This document shows positions 33,663 through 43,212 of a DNA stretch of 64,000 nucleotides, piece after piece. Below the pieces are notes generated by a model. The model was not told where the DNA came from. It did no database searches and saw only the letters and a list, made by a program, of their open reading frames with translations. Position 1 is the first letter of the stretch; each line of letters starts with the position of its first letter. The position numbers and the translations under genes are program-made. Origin of the DNA: Candidatus Sphingomonas colombiensis (lineage in GTDB: Bacteria > Pseudomonadota > Alphaproteobacteria > Sphingomonadales > Sphingomonadaceae); NCBI GenBank assembly GCA_029202845.1, contig CP119315.1, forward strand, positions 1,123,501 through 1,187,500, written 5' to 3'.

Positions 33663-34778
33663 ATGTCCGTCCGTCCATGGCGCGATATTCAGCGTCGCAA
33701 GAGCCGCCAGATCATGGTCGGCAACGTCCCCGTCGGCGGCGACGCCCCCGTCACCGTCCAGACGATGACCAACACGCCGACCAGCGACGCCAGGGCGACG
33801 ATCGACCAGATCCGCCGCTGCGAAGAGGCCGGGGTGGACATCATCCGCGTGAGCTGCCCCGATGTGGAGAGCACGGCGGCGTTCGGGCAGATCGTCCGCG
33901 CCGCGCGCGTGCCGATCGTGGCGGATATCCACTTCCACTATAAACGCGCGCTCGAGGCGGCGGACGCGGGCGCGGCGTGCCTGCGCATCAACCCGGGCAA
34001 CATCGGCTCGGCCGAGCGCGTCAACGAGGTCGTCAACGCCGCCAAGGCGAACGGCTGCGCGATCCGCATCGGCGTGAACGCCGGCAGCCTGGAGCGCGAC
34101 CTGCTCGAAAAATATGGCGAGCCGTGCCCCGAGGCGCTGGTCGAAAGCGCGCTCGATCACATCAAGCTGTTGCAGGATCGCGACTTCCACAATTTCAAGG
34201 TCGCGGTGAAGGCGTCCGACCTGTTCCTCGCAGTCGCGGCCTATCAGCAGCTTGCAGAGGTGGTGGATTGCCCGCTGCACCTGGGGATCACCGAGGCGGG
34301 CGGCTTCGTCGGCGGCACGGTGAAATCCGCGATCGGGATCGGCTCGCTCCTTTGGTACGGGATCGGCGACACGATCCGCGTCTCGCTCTCCGCCGAACCG
34401 GAGGAGGAAGTGCGCGTCGGCTTCGAGATTCTGAAGGCGCTGGGCATCCGCAACCGTGGCGTGCGCGTGGTGAGCTGCCCGAGCTGCGCGCGGCAGGGCT
34501 TCGACGTGATCCGCACCGTGCAGGCGCTGGAGGAACGGCTCCAGCACATCCGCACCCCGATGTCGCTTTCCGTGCTCGGCTGCGTCGTCAACGGCCCGGG
34601 CGAGGCGCGCGAGACGGATATCGGCATCACCGGCGGCGGCAACGGCAAGCATATGGTCTATCTGTCGGGCGTTACCGATCATCATGTGCAGGATGCCGGG
34701 ATGATCGATCATATCGTCCGGCTGGTCGAGGCCAAAGCGGCGGAGATCGAGGCGGCGACCGAGAAAGCGGCCGCGTAG
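33663..34778 (+). CDS. ispG: 4-hydroxy-3-methylbut-2-enyl diphosphate synthase
   Basis: A 371-residue [4Fe-4S] enzyme of the MEP pathway that converts MEcPP to HMBPP, feeding isoprenoids including the carotenoids made by the crt genes at 18.8-23 kb. Iron-sulphur ligands are in SCPSCARQGFD (C272, C275) and LGCVVNGPGEA (C307, E314). The N-terminal TIM barrel has VQTMTNTPTSDARATIDQI. The start is ATG at 33663, ten bases after AGGAAG; an ATG 15 codons upstream has no better site. Length is normal for the short bacterial form. Confidence 0.97.
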   Translation: MSVRPWRDIQRRKSRQIMVGNVPVGGDAPVTVQTMTNTPTSDARATIDQIRRCEEAGVDIIRVSCPDVESTAAFGQIVRAARVPIVADIHFHYKRALEAADAGAACLRINPGNIGSAERVNEVVNAAKANGCAIRIGVNAGSLERDLLEKYGEPCPEALVESALDHIKLLQDRDFHNFKVAVKASDLFLAVAAYQQLAEVVDCPLHLGITEAGGFVGGTVKSAIGIGSLLWYGIGDTIRVSLSAEPEEEVRVGFEILKALGIRNRGVRVVSCPSCARQGFDVIRTVQALEERLQHIRTPMSLSVLGCVVNGPGEARETDIGITGGGNGKHMVYLSGVTDHHVQDAGMIDHIVRLVEAKAAEIEAATEKAAA

Positions 34779-34814
34779 CGGGGCGTTAACCGCGCGCTGA
34801 TAAGGACAAGCGCG

Positions 34815-35315
34815 ATGCGGATCGCGCTGCTCCTGATGATCGCCGGCGGCATATTGATCGGCCTCGCGCTGCCGGGTGCGACGCACAGGGCCGCGCCCCG
34901 CGCCGCCACGGCCGTTGCCACGGCCGCCGTGCCAAACGTGACCAGCACATCCACCGACGCAACGGTGATCCGCCGCGACCCGGGCGGCCATTTCTACGCC
35001 ACCGCCAGCGTCAACAGCGAGCCGATCCGCTTCGTCGTCGATACCGGCGCGACCGAAGTGGCGCTGACGCAGGACGACGCCCGCCGCGCACATATCGATT
35101 TCGACCCGGCACGCTTCGCCCCGGTGGCACGCGGCGCTGGTGGCGAGGTCAGCGGCCAGATCGTGACGATCGACCGGATCGAGCTGGACGGAAGGCGCGT
35201 CGGGCCGCTGCGCGCGCTGGTTCTGGCGGATCTGTCGGTTTCACTGCTCGGCCAATCCTATTTGCGGCAGATCGGCAGCGTCTCGATCAGCAATGACGAG
35301 ATGCGGCTGAAATAG
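34815..35315 (+). CDS. Retropepsin-like aspartic protease (TIGR02281 type)
   Basis: A 166-residue protein with an N-terminal hydrophobic anchor (residues 1-20), an Ala/Thr-rich linker, and one retropepsin-like domain with the catalytic motif FVVDTGATEVAL (Asp in DTGA) and a flap segment. A single domain implies dimer formation, as in retroviral proteases. It is probably tethered in the periplasm. It follows ispG by 36 bp. Confidence 0.88.
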   Translation: MRIALLLMIAGGILIGLALPGATHRAAPRAATAVATAAVPNVTSTSTDATVIRRDPGGHFYATASVNSEPIRFVVDTGATEVALTQDDARRAHIDFDPARFAPVARGAGGEVSGQIVTIDRIELDGRRVGPLRALVLADLSVSLLGQSYLRQIGSVSISNDEMRLK

Positions 35316-35387
35316 CGCAAGGGCGCCGCGCGGAATCCGTTACGGCTCGACATTGTTCTAATGGAATTTGGCCCTTAAGCCGGTGCC

Positions 35388-36284
35388 ATGAAACGCTCGC
35401 TCTCCCCCGCGCTGGCCTTCGCCGTCGCGGCGGCGGGGATCGGGCTGTTTTCGATCATGGATGCGTTCATGAAATCGCTGACGCTCGCGCTTGGCGTTTA
35501 TAACGCATTGATCTGGCGCACCGGCGTCTCGACGGTCTTCAGCTTCGGCACATGGATCGCGGGCGGACGGCCACGGCCCAGCCGGCGCGGCATGTGGCTG
35601 CACACGATCCGCGGCGCGATCACCGCGGCGATGGCGCTGCTGTTCTTCTGGGGCCTGGCGCGCGTGCCGATGGCACAGGCGATCACCCTGTCATATATCG
35701 CGCCGCTGCTCGCGCTGCTGCTCGGCGCCGTATTCCTGCACGAGCGCGTCGGACGCCATGTGGTGGGCGCGTCGTTCGCGGCATTCGCCGGGGTGCTGGT
35801 GGTGATCGCGGGCCAGTCGAACGCGGCGCTTGGGCCACGGGCGCTGGAGGGCGCGATCGCGGTGCTCGCGTCGGCCCTGCTCTATGCGGTCAACCTCGTC
35901 GTCGCGCGGATGCAGAGCCAGGCGGCGACACCCGGCGAGATCGCCTTCTTCCAGTCGATGATCGTCACCGCCTTTCTCGCGCTCGGCGCGCCATGGCTGC
36001 TCGCGGTGCCGGAAGCGGCGCAATGGTGGAAGATCGTGGCCGGCGGGCTGCTCGCCAGCGCCTCGCTGTTCCTGCTCGGCTGGGCCTATGCCCATGGCGA
36101 GACGGGCTATCTGGCGACGACCGAATATACCTCGTTCGTCTATGCCGCGACGCTCGGCTATCTCATATTCGGCGAGCGGCTTTCGTTCTACACGCTAGCC
36201 GGCGCGGCTATCATCGTCACCGCCTGTCTTTATGCCGCGCGGCGTCGCGATATCGCGCAAGCCGCGCTACAGAGCGCCGCATGA
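35388..36284 (+). CDS. EamA-family (DMT) transporter
   Basis: A 298-residue protein with ten hydrophobic helices in two EamA repeats, typical of drug/metabolite exporters. The first repeat includes FSIMDAFMKSLTLALGVYNA and LARVPMAQAITLSYIAPLLA; the second ends with ATLGYLIFGERLSFYTLAGA. Substrate unknown. The ATG at 35388 begins a run of four overlapping plus-strand genes. Confidence 0.9.
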   Translation: MKRSLSPALAFAVAAAGIGLFSIMDAFMKSLTLALGVYNALIWRTGVSTVFSFGTWIAGGRPRPSRRGMWLHTIRGAITAAMALLFFWGLARVPMAQAITLSYIAPLLALLLGAVFLHERVGRHVVGASFAAFAGVLVVIAGQSNAALGPRALEGAIAVLASALLYAVNLVVARMQSQAATPGEIAFFQSMIVTAFLALGAPWLLAVPEAAQWWKIVAGGLLASASLFLLGWAYAHGETGYLATTEYTSFVYAATLGYLIFGERLSFYTLAGAAIIVTACLYAARRRDIAQAALQSAA

Positions 36285-36763
36285 CCGTTTCCATCCGCCC
36301 CGCCACGCCGCACGATTGCGGCACGATCCTGCGCTTCATCCGCGAGCTTGCCGAATATGAACGCGAGCCCGACGCGGTGGAGGCGACGGAAGAAACGCTT
36401 GCCGATTCGCTGTTCGGAAAGGCGCCGGCAGCCGAGGCGCTGATCGCGGAGCGCGATGGCGTTGCCGTGGGTTTCGCCCTGTTCTTCCACAATTTCTCCA
36501 CCTGGAAGGGCAAGCGCGGCCTGTATCTGGAGGATCTTTACGTCACGCCCGCCGCACGCGGATCGGGCGCGGGCAAGGCGCTGCTCGTCCATCTCGCCGG
36601 GGTGGCGGTGGATCGCGATTGTGCGCGGTTCGAATGGGCGGTGCTCGACTGGAACACCCCCGCGATCGATTTCTATCGCGCGATGGGCGCGACCGGGATG
36701 GACGAATGGACGGTGCAGCGCGTCACCGGCGATGCGCTGGTCCGCCTCGCGGGGCGCCGCTGA
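36281..36763 (+). CDS. GNAT-family N-acetyltransferase
   Basis: A 160-residue GNAT enzyme resembling diamine or thialysine acetyltransferases: IRPATPHDCGTILRFIRELA, VGFALFFHNFSTWKGKRGLY, LEDLYVTPAARGSGAGKALL (acetyl-CoA loop) and WAVLDWNTPAIDFYRAMGA. The start overlaps the EamA stop (ATGA) and the stop shares a base with the next ATG. Position beside exporters suggests polyamine or amine handling, an inference from family. Confidence 0.9.
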   Translation: MTVSIRPATPHDCGTILRFIRELAEYEREPDAVEATEETLADSLFGKAPAAEALIAERDGVAVGFALFFHNFSTWKGKRGLYLEDLYVTPAARGSGAGKALLVHLAGVAVDRDCARFEWAVLDWNTPAIDFYRAMGATGMDEWTVQRVTGDALVRLAGRR

Positions 36764-37077
36764 TGGCGTGGGCGTGGCTCATTCTCGGCGGGTTGTTCGA
36801 GGTGGGTTTCACCACCTGCCTGCGCAACGCCGATGGCTTTCGCAACCTGCCGTGGACGCTTGCCTTCCTCGTCTCGGTCACGCTGTCGATGGGGTTGCTT
36901 GAGTTTGCCGCGCGCTCGATCCCGATGGGCACGGCCTATGCGGTATGGACCGGGATCGGCGCGCTTGGCACCGTGCTGGTCGGCGTGATGCTATATGGCG
37001 AGCCGCTGACCGCGATCCGTGGCCTGCTGATTCTCGGCGTCGTCGCCTGCATCGCCGGGCTGAAGGCGACCGCGTGA
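36763..37077 (+). CDS. Small multidrug resistance (SMR) transporter
   Basis: A 104-residue, four-helix SMR protein. The essential Glu is in ILGGLFEVGFTTCLRN (E13), and the third helix has the family motif GTAYAVWTGIGALGTVLVG. The sequence around the first helix is closer to SugE/Gdx guanidinium exporters than to EmrE, but this cannot be settled here. It works as a dual-topology dimer. It is coupled to the genes on both sides by overlapping stop/start codons. Confidence 0.9.
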   Translation: MAWAWLILGGLFEVGFTTCLRNADGFRNLPWTLAFLVSVTLSMGLLEFAARSIPMGTAYAVWTGIGALGTVLVGVMLYGEPLTAIRGLLILGVVACIAGLKATA

Positions 37078-37445
37078 CGATCGACACCGGCCTCGCCGAT
37101 TGGGTGGCGGAGGCCATGGCGCCGATCGGGACGGTCACGCGCAAGCGCCTGTTCGGTGGTGCCGCGCTCTATTGCGACGGGCTGACCTTCGCGATCATCG
37201 CGTTCGATGCCTTGTGGTTCAAGGCGGATGCGCAAAGCGCCGCGGCGTGGGACGGAATTGGCGCGGCGCTGTTCACCGTCACGCGGGACAATGGCCGCGT
37301 GCAATCGCTGCCGTATCGGCGCGCGCCGGATGACGTGTACGACGATCCGGATGCGTTGCGCGAATGGGCTACGCTCGCGCTGGAGGCGGCGCGGCGCGCG
37401 CCGCCCAAGCCGGTGCGGCGGCGCAAACGGACGGAGCGCGGGTAA
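37074..37445 (+). CDS. TfoX/Sxy N-terminal-domain protein
   Basis: A 123-residue protein matching the TfoX N-terminal domain: ADWVAEAMAPIGTVTRKRLF, GGAALYCDGLTFAIIAFDAL, then YRRAPDDVYDDPDALREWA. The basic tail (PKPVRRRKRTERG) could contact nucleic acid. TfoX/Sxy activates competence genes in gammaproteobacteria; stand-alone N-terminal domains in alphaproteobacteria have no proven role. GTG start overlaps the SMR stop. Confidence 0.86.
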   Translation: MTIDTGLADWVAEAMAPIGTVTRKRLFGGAALYCDGLTFAIIAFDALWFKADAQSAAAWDGIGAALFTVTRDNGRVQSLPYRRAPDDVYDDPDALREWATLALEAARRAPPKPVRRRKRTERG

Positions 37446-37470
37446 ACCCCTCGCCCCGTCCCGTATCGCG

Positions 37471-38010
37471 TCAGGCCTTCTTGGCCTGCTCGGCGCGCTC
37501 GATCGCCTCGAGCACGATCTGCCGCGCTTCGGCCGCATCGCCCCAATTGCCGACGCGCACCCACTTTTCGGATTCGAGATCCTTATAGTGTTTGAAGAAA
37601 TGCTCGATCTGCTGGAGCACGATCGAGGGCAGATCCTGCCGCTCGCCGACATCCGAATAATAAGGGAAGGTCGTGTCGACCGGCACGCAGATCAGCTTCT
37701 CGTCGCCGCCATGCTCGTCCTCAAGGTTGAGCACGCCGATCGGGCGCACCCGCACCACGCAGCCGGGGATGAACGGCGAGCGCGAAATGACCAGCGCGTC
37801 GAGCGGATCGCCGTCCGGCGACAGCGTATGCGGCACGAAGCCGTAATTCGCCGGGTAACGCATCGGCGTATGCAGGATGCGGTCGACGAACAGGGCGCCG
37901 GATTCCTTGTCGAACTCGTATTTCACGGGTTCGCCGCCGGTCGGCACCTCGATGATGACGTTGAGTTCCTCGGGCGGGTTCTTGCCCACGGGGATGAGGT
38001 CGATGCGCAT
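37471..38010 (-). CDS. ppa: Inorganic pyrophosphatase
   Basis: A 179-residue family-I soluble pyrophosphatase. Signature residues are in IEVPTGGEPVKYEFDKESGA and the active-site block DGDPLDALVISR, with VRPIGVLNLEDEHGGDEKLI. It hydrolyses PPi to drive biosynthesis. I chose the ATG at 38010 with AGGA five bases upstream; a TTG seven codons earlier has no ribosome binding site. Convergent with the TfoX gene. Confidence 0.96.
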   Translation of the reverse strand: MRIDLIPVGKNPPEELNVIIEVPTGGEPVKYEFDKESGALFVDRILHTPMRYPANYGFVPHTLSPDGDPLDALVISRSPFIPGCVVRVRPIGVLNLEDEHGGDEKLICVPVDTTFPYYSDVGERQDLPSIVLQQIEHFFKHYKDLESEKWVRVGNWGDAAEARQIVLEAIERAEQAKKA

Positions 38011-38090
38011 CTTTTCCTTCACTTCGCTCAAGGAGACGGCGCCGGCGCGCCTTCCTTACGGAAAACGCGCAAGCGTTGCCGGCCCGCGGT

Positions 38091-40031
38091 TCAGCGCGGC
38101 GCCAACAGCCTGTCGAGGCCACCCTCTCCGGTGCCGATCTTTTCGAGGCGCGGGTAGCGCAGCCCGCCGTGCCAGTCGAGCGTCACCGTGCGATATTCCT
38201 CACCATTGCGCACAAGCAGCGTAACCGCGGGCTTCTCCCCCTCCTCCGCCGCCGCGATCGCAGCCTTCAGCCGCTCGGGCGAATAATTCTCTCCGTTGAC
38301 CGCCGCGATCACGGTGCCGACGGTGAGCCCCGCCGTGAATCCCGCGCTATTCCAGGTCACGCCCGTCACCATGCCGCGATTGGCGCCATCGTCCCCGATG
38401 ATGAGCCCGCCGGAATAGGTGAAATCGGCCACTTTGCGCACCCGCTCACCATTGCGGAACGAAGGCGGCGCCTGATCGGTGTAGATCAGGCGATAGCCGT
38501 TGCGCTCAAACCCTTCGATCGGCGCACCGGCGGCATGTTCGGTCAGCCGCTTCACCAGATAGGCCTTCCAGTCCCACGGCTGGATCGCGTTGAGCGCGGC
38601 GGCAACGTCGTCGATCGTATAGGTCAGTTCGCCCCAATCGCCGTCGCGCACGCCGAAGAACGCACGCGCGAAATCGTCGATCGATTTCTTGCCGCCGGAT
38701 TGCTCGCGCAGCAGCGAATCGACGTCCATCCAGACGAGCAGCCCCTCGTTGTAATAATCCTCGCTGCGCTCCCAGCTCAGCCAGCCCTTCGGCTTGCGCT
38801 GCGCGATCACCGGATCGAGCGTGGTATCGGCGAGATCGCGCCACTTGCGCGCGGGCTGCGAATCATAGCTCGCCATGATCGCGGCATATTGATCGAGCGT
38901 ATCCTGTTTCGAAACGAGGCCCGAGCGCGCCTGAAGCACATAGCCCCAGAATTGCGTCTGCCCTTCATATACCCACAGCAGCGAGCCGCGCATCGGCGTG
39001 CGGAAATCGGGCGTCCACAGGTCCGCGCCACGGCGGAACTTGCCATTCCAGCTATGGGTGAATTCGTGCGGCAGCAGGTTGCGCCGCCCCGGCCCCTCGT
39101 TCCAGCGCGCGAAATAGCCCGGCGTCACGCCATTTTCCGAACTGCGGTGATGCTCCAGACCGATCCCGCCGAGCCGATCGGTGATCGACAGCAGGAAATC
39201 ATAATGATCGTAATGCTGTGCGCCGAAGGTCGTCACCGCCTGATCGACCAGCTGCTTGTGCGCCTCGATCTGCGCCGGTGTCGCGACCAGCTCGGCCGGA
39301 TCGTCCGCGAAGACGTTGAGCGCGACGCGATCGCTGAGCGGGATCACGCGGCCATAGCGCCCGGCCAGCATCGGCGAATCGACGAGAATCTCGTAATTGG
39401 TCTGCTCATAGGACCAGCTGTTGCCATTGCCGGTCGGCTTGCCACGCAGCGCGCCCGCCGCCGTCCAGCCGGTCGGCCAGGTCACGCTCATCCGCACCGG
39501 GATGCGGCGGGTGAAATAGCCGGCCGGATAGAGGCTCACCTGATTGGGCTGGAGGCTGATCATCGTCGGCGTGACGACGATACGGCCCTGATCCGCGCGC
39601 GTCGCGGAGAGGAACTGGAATTCCACGTCGAGCTGCTTCGCGCCCGCCGGCACATCGATATGGAAAGCGAAGACGTCGACCGGATCGCGCGTCCACGGCA
39701 CCACCTTGCCATTGGCGCGGATGACGAGGCCGGCGACCTTTTCGATCTCGCCGCGCGGGGAATGCGCGCCGGGCAGCCATTTCGGATAGAGCAGCGTCAT
39801 CGCCCCGGCCTTGGCGACCGGAATCGTCTGCTTCACGCGCAGGATGCCGCGCACCGTGTCTGTCGCATCGACATTTACCACCAACGTGCCGGGATAGGCC
39901 TCGTCACGCGGCTGCGGGATCGTATCGGTGAAAGGAACCGGCTGGGGCGCGGAGTTGCCGGCGGGAACCTGGGCAATGGCGGCAATCGGAGTGGTGGAGA
40001 GAAGCAGCGCGACGGCAATGGCACGGATCAT
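38091..40031 (-). CDS. Exported M61-family glycyl aminopeptidase with PDZ domain
   Basis: A 646-residue protein with signal peptide (IRAIAVALLLSTTPIAAIAQ), an N-terminal beta domain, the zinc peptidase core LLPHEFTHSWNGKFRR (HExxH) with a downstream Glu in YEGQTQFWG, and a C-terminal PDZ domain (GVTWNSAGFTAGLTVGTVIA). The arrangement matches M61 glycyl aminopeptidases, which trim N-terminal Gly/Ala from peptides in the periplasm. The start is ATG at 40031 before the signal peptide. Confidence 0.92.
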   Translation of the reverse strand: MIRAIAVALLLSTTPIAAIAQVPAGNSAPQPVPFTDTIPQPRDEAYPGTLVVNVDATDTVRGILRVKQTIPVAKAGAMTLLYPKWLPGAHSPRGEIEKVAGLVIRANGKVVPWTRDPVDVFAFHIDVPAGAKQLDVEFQFLSATRADQGRIVVTPTMISLQPNQVSLYPAGYFTRRIPVRMSVTWPTGWTAAGALRGKPTGNGNSWSYEQTNYEILVDSPMLAGRYGRVIPLSDRVALNVFADDPAELVATPAQIEAHKQLVDQAVTTFGAQHYDHYDFLLSITDRLGGIGLEHHRSSENGVTPGYFARWNEGPGRRNLLPHEFTHSWNGKFRRGADLWTPDFRTPMRGSLLWVYEGQTQFWGYVLQARSGLVSKQDTLDQYAAIMASYDSQPARKWRDLADTTLDPVIAQRKPKGWLSWERSEDYYNEGLLVWMDVDSLLREQSGGKKSIDDFARAFFGVRDGDWGELTYTIDDVAAALNAIQPWDWKAYLVKRLTEHAAGAPIEGFERNGYRLIYTDQAPPSFRNGERVRKVADFTYSGGLIIGDDGANRGMVTGVTWNSAGFTAGLTVGTVIAAVNGENYSPERLKAAIAAAEEGEKPAVTLLVRNGEEYRTVTLDWHGGLRYPRLEKIGTGEGGLDRLLAPR

Positions 40032-40098
40032 CAAGTAAACTCTGCAAGACGCATGAAACGACCACGCTAGCCGCCCGCACACACCCGCGTCCAGCCGC

Positions 40099-40758
40099 TC
40101 AATGCCCGCCGGCGCTGCCCAACACATTGATGGTGAAAGCGAGCACGCCGATATTGAACACGAACGCGGCGAGGCACTGACCGATCACCACGCGCCTGAT
40201 CCGCCGCGACTTGATGTTCACATCCGAGGTCTGGAACGTCATCCCCAGCGTGAAGCTGAAATAGATGAAGTCCCAATAATGCGGCTCATCCTCGCCCGGA
40301 AAATCGATCCCACCCGCGTCTTTTCCCTCCTGCTCGCTGTAGAACAGGTGCGCGTAATGCAGCGCATAGACGACATTGGAGAACAGCCACGCCAGCACCA
40401 GCGTCGCGACGACCAGCACGATCGCGCGACCCGACGGCTGAGCCATCAGCTCGTTCGCCACCACCACCAGAATAACGATCGTCACCAGCGCGGTGATCGC
40501 GAGCAGCCCGGCGCGATTGGTGTCGTTCGCCTTGGCCCGCGCCCGCACCTCGCCGGTATCATCGTTGAACAGCGGCCATAGCGAGACGAGAAAGAACAGC
40601 GCGCCGGCATCGAACCCGATCATCATGGCGCGGCCCCAGGCGAAGCCTTTCACCATCCCGACGCCGATCCACACCGCCGCCATGATCGCCATGAACGCGA
40701 TGAAACGCGGCGGCGCGATGCGTCGGCCGATCTGCCATCCGTGATTTTGCCGCGTCAT
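40099..40758 (-). CDS. DUF1345 membrane protein
   Basis: A 219-residue protein with five predicted helices. Conserved DUF1345 blocks are FDAGALFFLVSLWPLF, LHYAHLFYSEQEGKDAGGID, FPGEDEPHYWDFIYFSFTLG and MTFQTSDVNIKSRRIRRVV. The conserved acidic pair in the loop and the TFQTSDV segment suggest a channel-like or enzymatic role, but none is established. ATG at 40758 after AGGTG. Confidence 0.9.
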   Translation of the reverse strand: MTRQNHGWQIGRRIAPPRFIAFMAIMAAVWIGVGMVKGFAWGRAMMIGFDAGALFFLVSLWPLFNDDTGEVRARAKANDTNRAGLLAITALVTIVILVVVANELMAQPSGRAIVLVVATLVLAWLFSNVVYALHYAHLFYSEQEGKDAGGIDFPGEDEPHYWDFIYFSFTLGMTFQTSDVNIKSRRIRRVVIGQCLAAFVFNIGVLAFTINVLGSAGGH

Positions 40759-40831
40759 CAAGCACCTGCCCTGATCGGTCGGCAAACCCTAGCGTCGGCG
40801 CGCGTCCTCGCATAGATAGCCGCGCTTCATC

Positions 40832-42085
40832 ATGGCTCGTATTCAAACCCCAAATCGCGTCCGCGGCACGCAGGACATCTTCGGCGCCGAACAGCGCCGT
40901 TTCGCAACCGTGCTCGACACGTTCGATCGCGTCCGCCGGCTCTATTGCTTCGGCCGCGCCGAAGTGCCGGTGTTCGAGGATACGCAGGTGTTCGCGCGCT
41001 CGATCGGCGAGACCACCGATGTCGTTTCAAAAGAGATGTACACTTTCCCCGACAAGGGCGGGGATTCGCTGACGCTGCGCCCGGAATTCACCGCCGGCAT
41101 CGCGCGCGCCTATATCACCGAGGGGTGGCAGCAATTCGCGCCGCTCAAGCTCGCCACGTCGGGCGCGGTGTTCCGTTACGAGCGCCCGCAAAAGGGGCGC
41201 TATCGCCAGTTCCACCAGATCGACGCGGAGATTCTCGGCGCGCCCGAACCCTCCGCCGACGTGGAATTGCTGTGCCTCGCGGATCAGTTGCTCCATGAAC
41301 TCGGCATCGCCGATGGCGTGACGCTACAACTCAACACGCTTGGCGACGCCGCGACGCGCGATGCGTGGCGCGATGCGCTCGTGGCGCATTTCGAGCAGCA
41401 CCGCGGCGAGCTTTCCGAAGACAGCGTGACGCGGCTCGACAAGAACCCGCTGCGCATCCTCGACAGCAAGGACCCGCGCGACCGCCCGATCGCCGACGCC
41501 GCGCCCGGCATCGACGATTTCATGACCGCCGAGGCGGGCGCGTTCTTCGAGAATGTGATCAAGGGCCTCGACGCGGCAGGCGTGGCGTGGACGCGCAATT
41601 CGCGGCTGGTGCGCGGGCTGGATTATTACCGCCACACCGCGTTCGAGTTCGTCACGGATCGGCTCGGCGCGCAGGGCACGGTGCTGGCCGGCGGCCGCTA
41701 TGACGGGCTGGTCGAAAGCCTCGGCGGCCCGGCGACGGCGGGTGTGGGCTGGGCGGCCGGCGTCGAGCGGCTGGCGATGCTGATCGACGAGCCGGCGGCG
41801 GAGCGGCCGGACGTTGTGGTCGTCGCCGAGAACCGCGATCGCGAGACCGATGCGGTGGCGCTCACCGGCGCGCTGCGGCAGGGTGGTCTCGCGACCGAGC
41901 TGTTCGTCACCGGCAGCCCGCGCAAGCGCTTCAGCAAGGCGATGGAACGCAAGCCCGCGGCGATCGTCTCGCTCGATGTGCGCGATGGCGCGCAGTCGCA
42001 CAGCTTCCGGCTGCTCGACGAGGCGTTCGCCGATGCCGCGAAGGCACGCGCGATCTTCGAACAGCGGACCGGCGCCAACGCATGA
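40832..42085 (+). CDS. hisS: Histidyl-tRNA synthetase
   Basis: A 417-residue class II synthetase that charges tRNA-His. Motif 2 is in VFRYERPQKGRYRQFHQID; histidine-specific blocks are RGLDYYRHTAFEFV and AGGRYDGLVESLGG; motif 3 is in GVGWAAGVERLAML. A C-terminal anticodon-binding domain follows. It is first in hisS-prfA-prmC; its stop overlaps the prfA ATG. Confidence 0.97.
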   Translation: MARIQTPNRVRGTQDIFGAEQRRFATVLDTFDRVRRLYCFGRAEVPVFEDTQVFARSIGETTDVVSKEMYTFPDKGGDSLTLRPEFTAGIARAYITEGWQQFAPLKLATSGAVFRYERPQKGRYRQFHQIDAEILGAPEPSADVELLCLADQLLHELGIADGVTLQLNTLGDAATRDAWRDALVAHFEQHRGELSEDSVTRLDKNPLRILDSKDPRDRPIADAAPGIDDFMTAEAGAFFENVIKGLDAAGVAWTRNSRLVRGLDYYRHTAFEFVTDRLGAQGTVLAGGRYDGLVESLGGPATAGVGWAAGVERLAMLIDEPAAERPDVVVVAENRDRETDAVALTGALRQGGLATELFVTGSPRKRFSKAMERKPAAIVSLDVRDGAQSHSFRLLDEAFADAAKARAIFEQRTGANA

Positions 42086-43158
42086 TCGCGATTTCGCTCG
42101 ATCGTATCCGCCAGATCGAGGCGCGGCGGGACGAACTCGCCGCGCTGATGGCGACCGGCGACCTGTCAGGCGAGCGCTTCGTGGCTGTATCGAAGGAATA
42201 TGCGGAGCTTGAGCCGGTCGCGGTGGCGGCAGCCGAAGTGCGGCGGCTGCGGCAGGAGGCCGAGAGCCTGTCGTTCATGACCGAGGACGCCGACGCCGAG
42301 TTGCGCGCGATGGCCGAGGAAGAATTGCGCGAGAACAAGGCCGCGCTGGAAGCGGCCGACCGCAAACTCGCGCTGGCGCTGCTGCCGCGCGACGCCGCCG
42401 ACGAACGCTCCGCGATGCTCGAAGTGCGCGCCGGCACCGGCGGCGACGAGGCGGCGTTGTTCGCAGGCGACCTGTTCCGCATGTATCAGCGCTATGCCGA
42501 AACCCAGGGCTGGCGGGTCGAACTGATCTCCTCCTCCGAAAGCGAGGTCGGCGGGTTCAAGGAAGTGGTCGCGTCGGTCACCGGACAGGGCGTGTTCGCG
42601 AAGCTCAAGTTCGAAAGCGGCGTTCACCGCGTCCAGCGCGTGCCCGTCACCGAAAGCGGCGGGCGCATCCACACCTCCGCCGCCACCGTCGCGGTGTTGC
42701 CCGAGGCGGAGGAGGTCGACGTGCAGATCGACGACAAGGATCTGCGCATCGACATCTATCGCTCGTCCGGCCCGGGCGGCCAATCGGTCAACACGACCGA
42801 TTCGGCGGTACGCATCGTCCATATCCCGACCGGGCTCACCGTGATCCAGCAGGACGAAAAGTCGCAGCACAAGAACAAGGCCAAGGCGCTCAAGGTATTG
42901 CGCACGCGGCTCTACGAGCTGGAGCGCGAACGGCTCCATGCGGAGCGCGCCGGCGCGCGCAAGTCGATGGTGGGTTCCGGGGACCGCTCGGAGCGCATCC
43001 GGACCTATAATTTCCCGCAAGGCCGCGTCACCGATCACCGCATCAACCTGACGCTTCACCGGCTGCCGGAAATCCTCACCGGGGAAATGGGCGAGCTGAT
43101 CGGCGCGCTGATCGCCGAGGATGAGGCGGAGCGGCTGGCGGCGCTGAATGCCGCATAG
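42082..43158 (+). CDS. prfA: Peptide chain release factor 1
   Basis: A 358-residue RF1 that releases peptides at UAA and UAG. The catalytic GGQ loop is SSGPGGQSVNTTDSAVRI, and SGDRSERIRTYNFPQGRVTD is typical. The GGQ glutamine is the substrate of PrmC, encoded next. ATG overlaps the hisS stop. Confidence 0.97.
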   Translation: MIAISLDRIRQIEARRDELAALMATGDLSGERFVAVSKEYAELEPVAVAAAEVRRLRQEAESLSFMTEDADAELRAMAEEELRENKAALEAADRKLALALLPRDAADERSAMLEVRAGTGGDEAALFAGDLFRMYQRYAETQGWRVELISSSESEVGGFKEVVASVTGQGVFAKLKFESGVHRVQRVPVTESGGRIHTSAATVAVLPEAEEVDVQIDDKDLRIDIYRSSGPGGQSVNTTDSAVRIVHIPTGLTVIQQDEKSQHKNKAKALKVLRTRLYELERERLHAERAGARKSMVGSGDRSERIRTYNFPQGRVTDHRINLTLHRLPEILTGEMGELIGALIAEDEAERLAALNAA

Positions 43159-43212
43159 GCCGGCTTGTCGCGCGTCGCGGCAGGACTCGGCCAAGCGCGG
43201 CCGGCAGCATCG

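Noticed and set aside
33591..35093. 500-codon open frame on the minus strand
   Set aside because: Antisense to ispG and the aspartic protease; composition typical of reversed coding sequence.
38076..40070. 664-codon open frame on the plus strand
   Set aside because: Antisense shadow of the M61 peptidase, which has clear catalytic motifs and a signal peptide.
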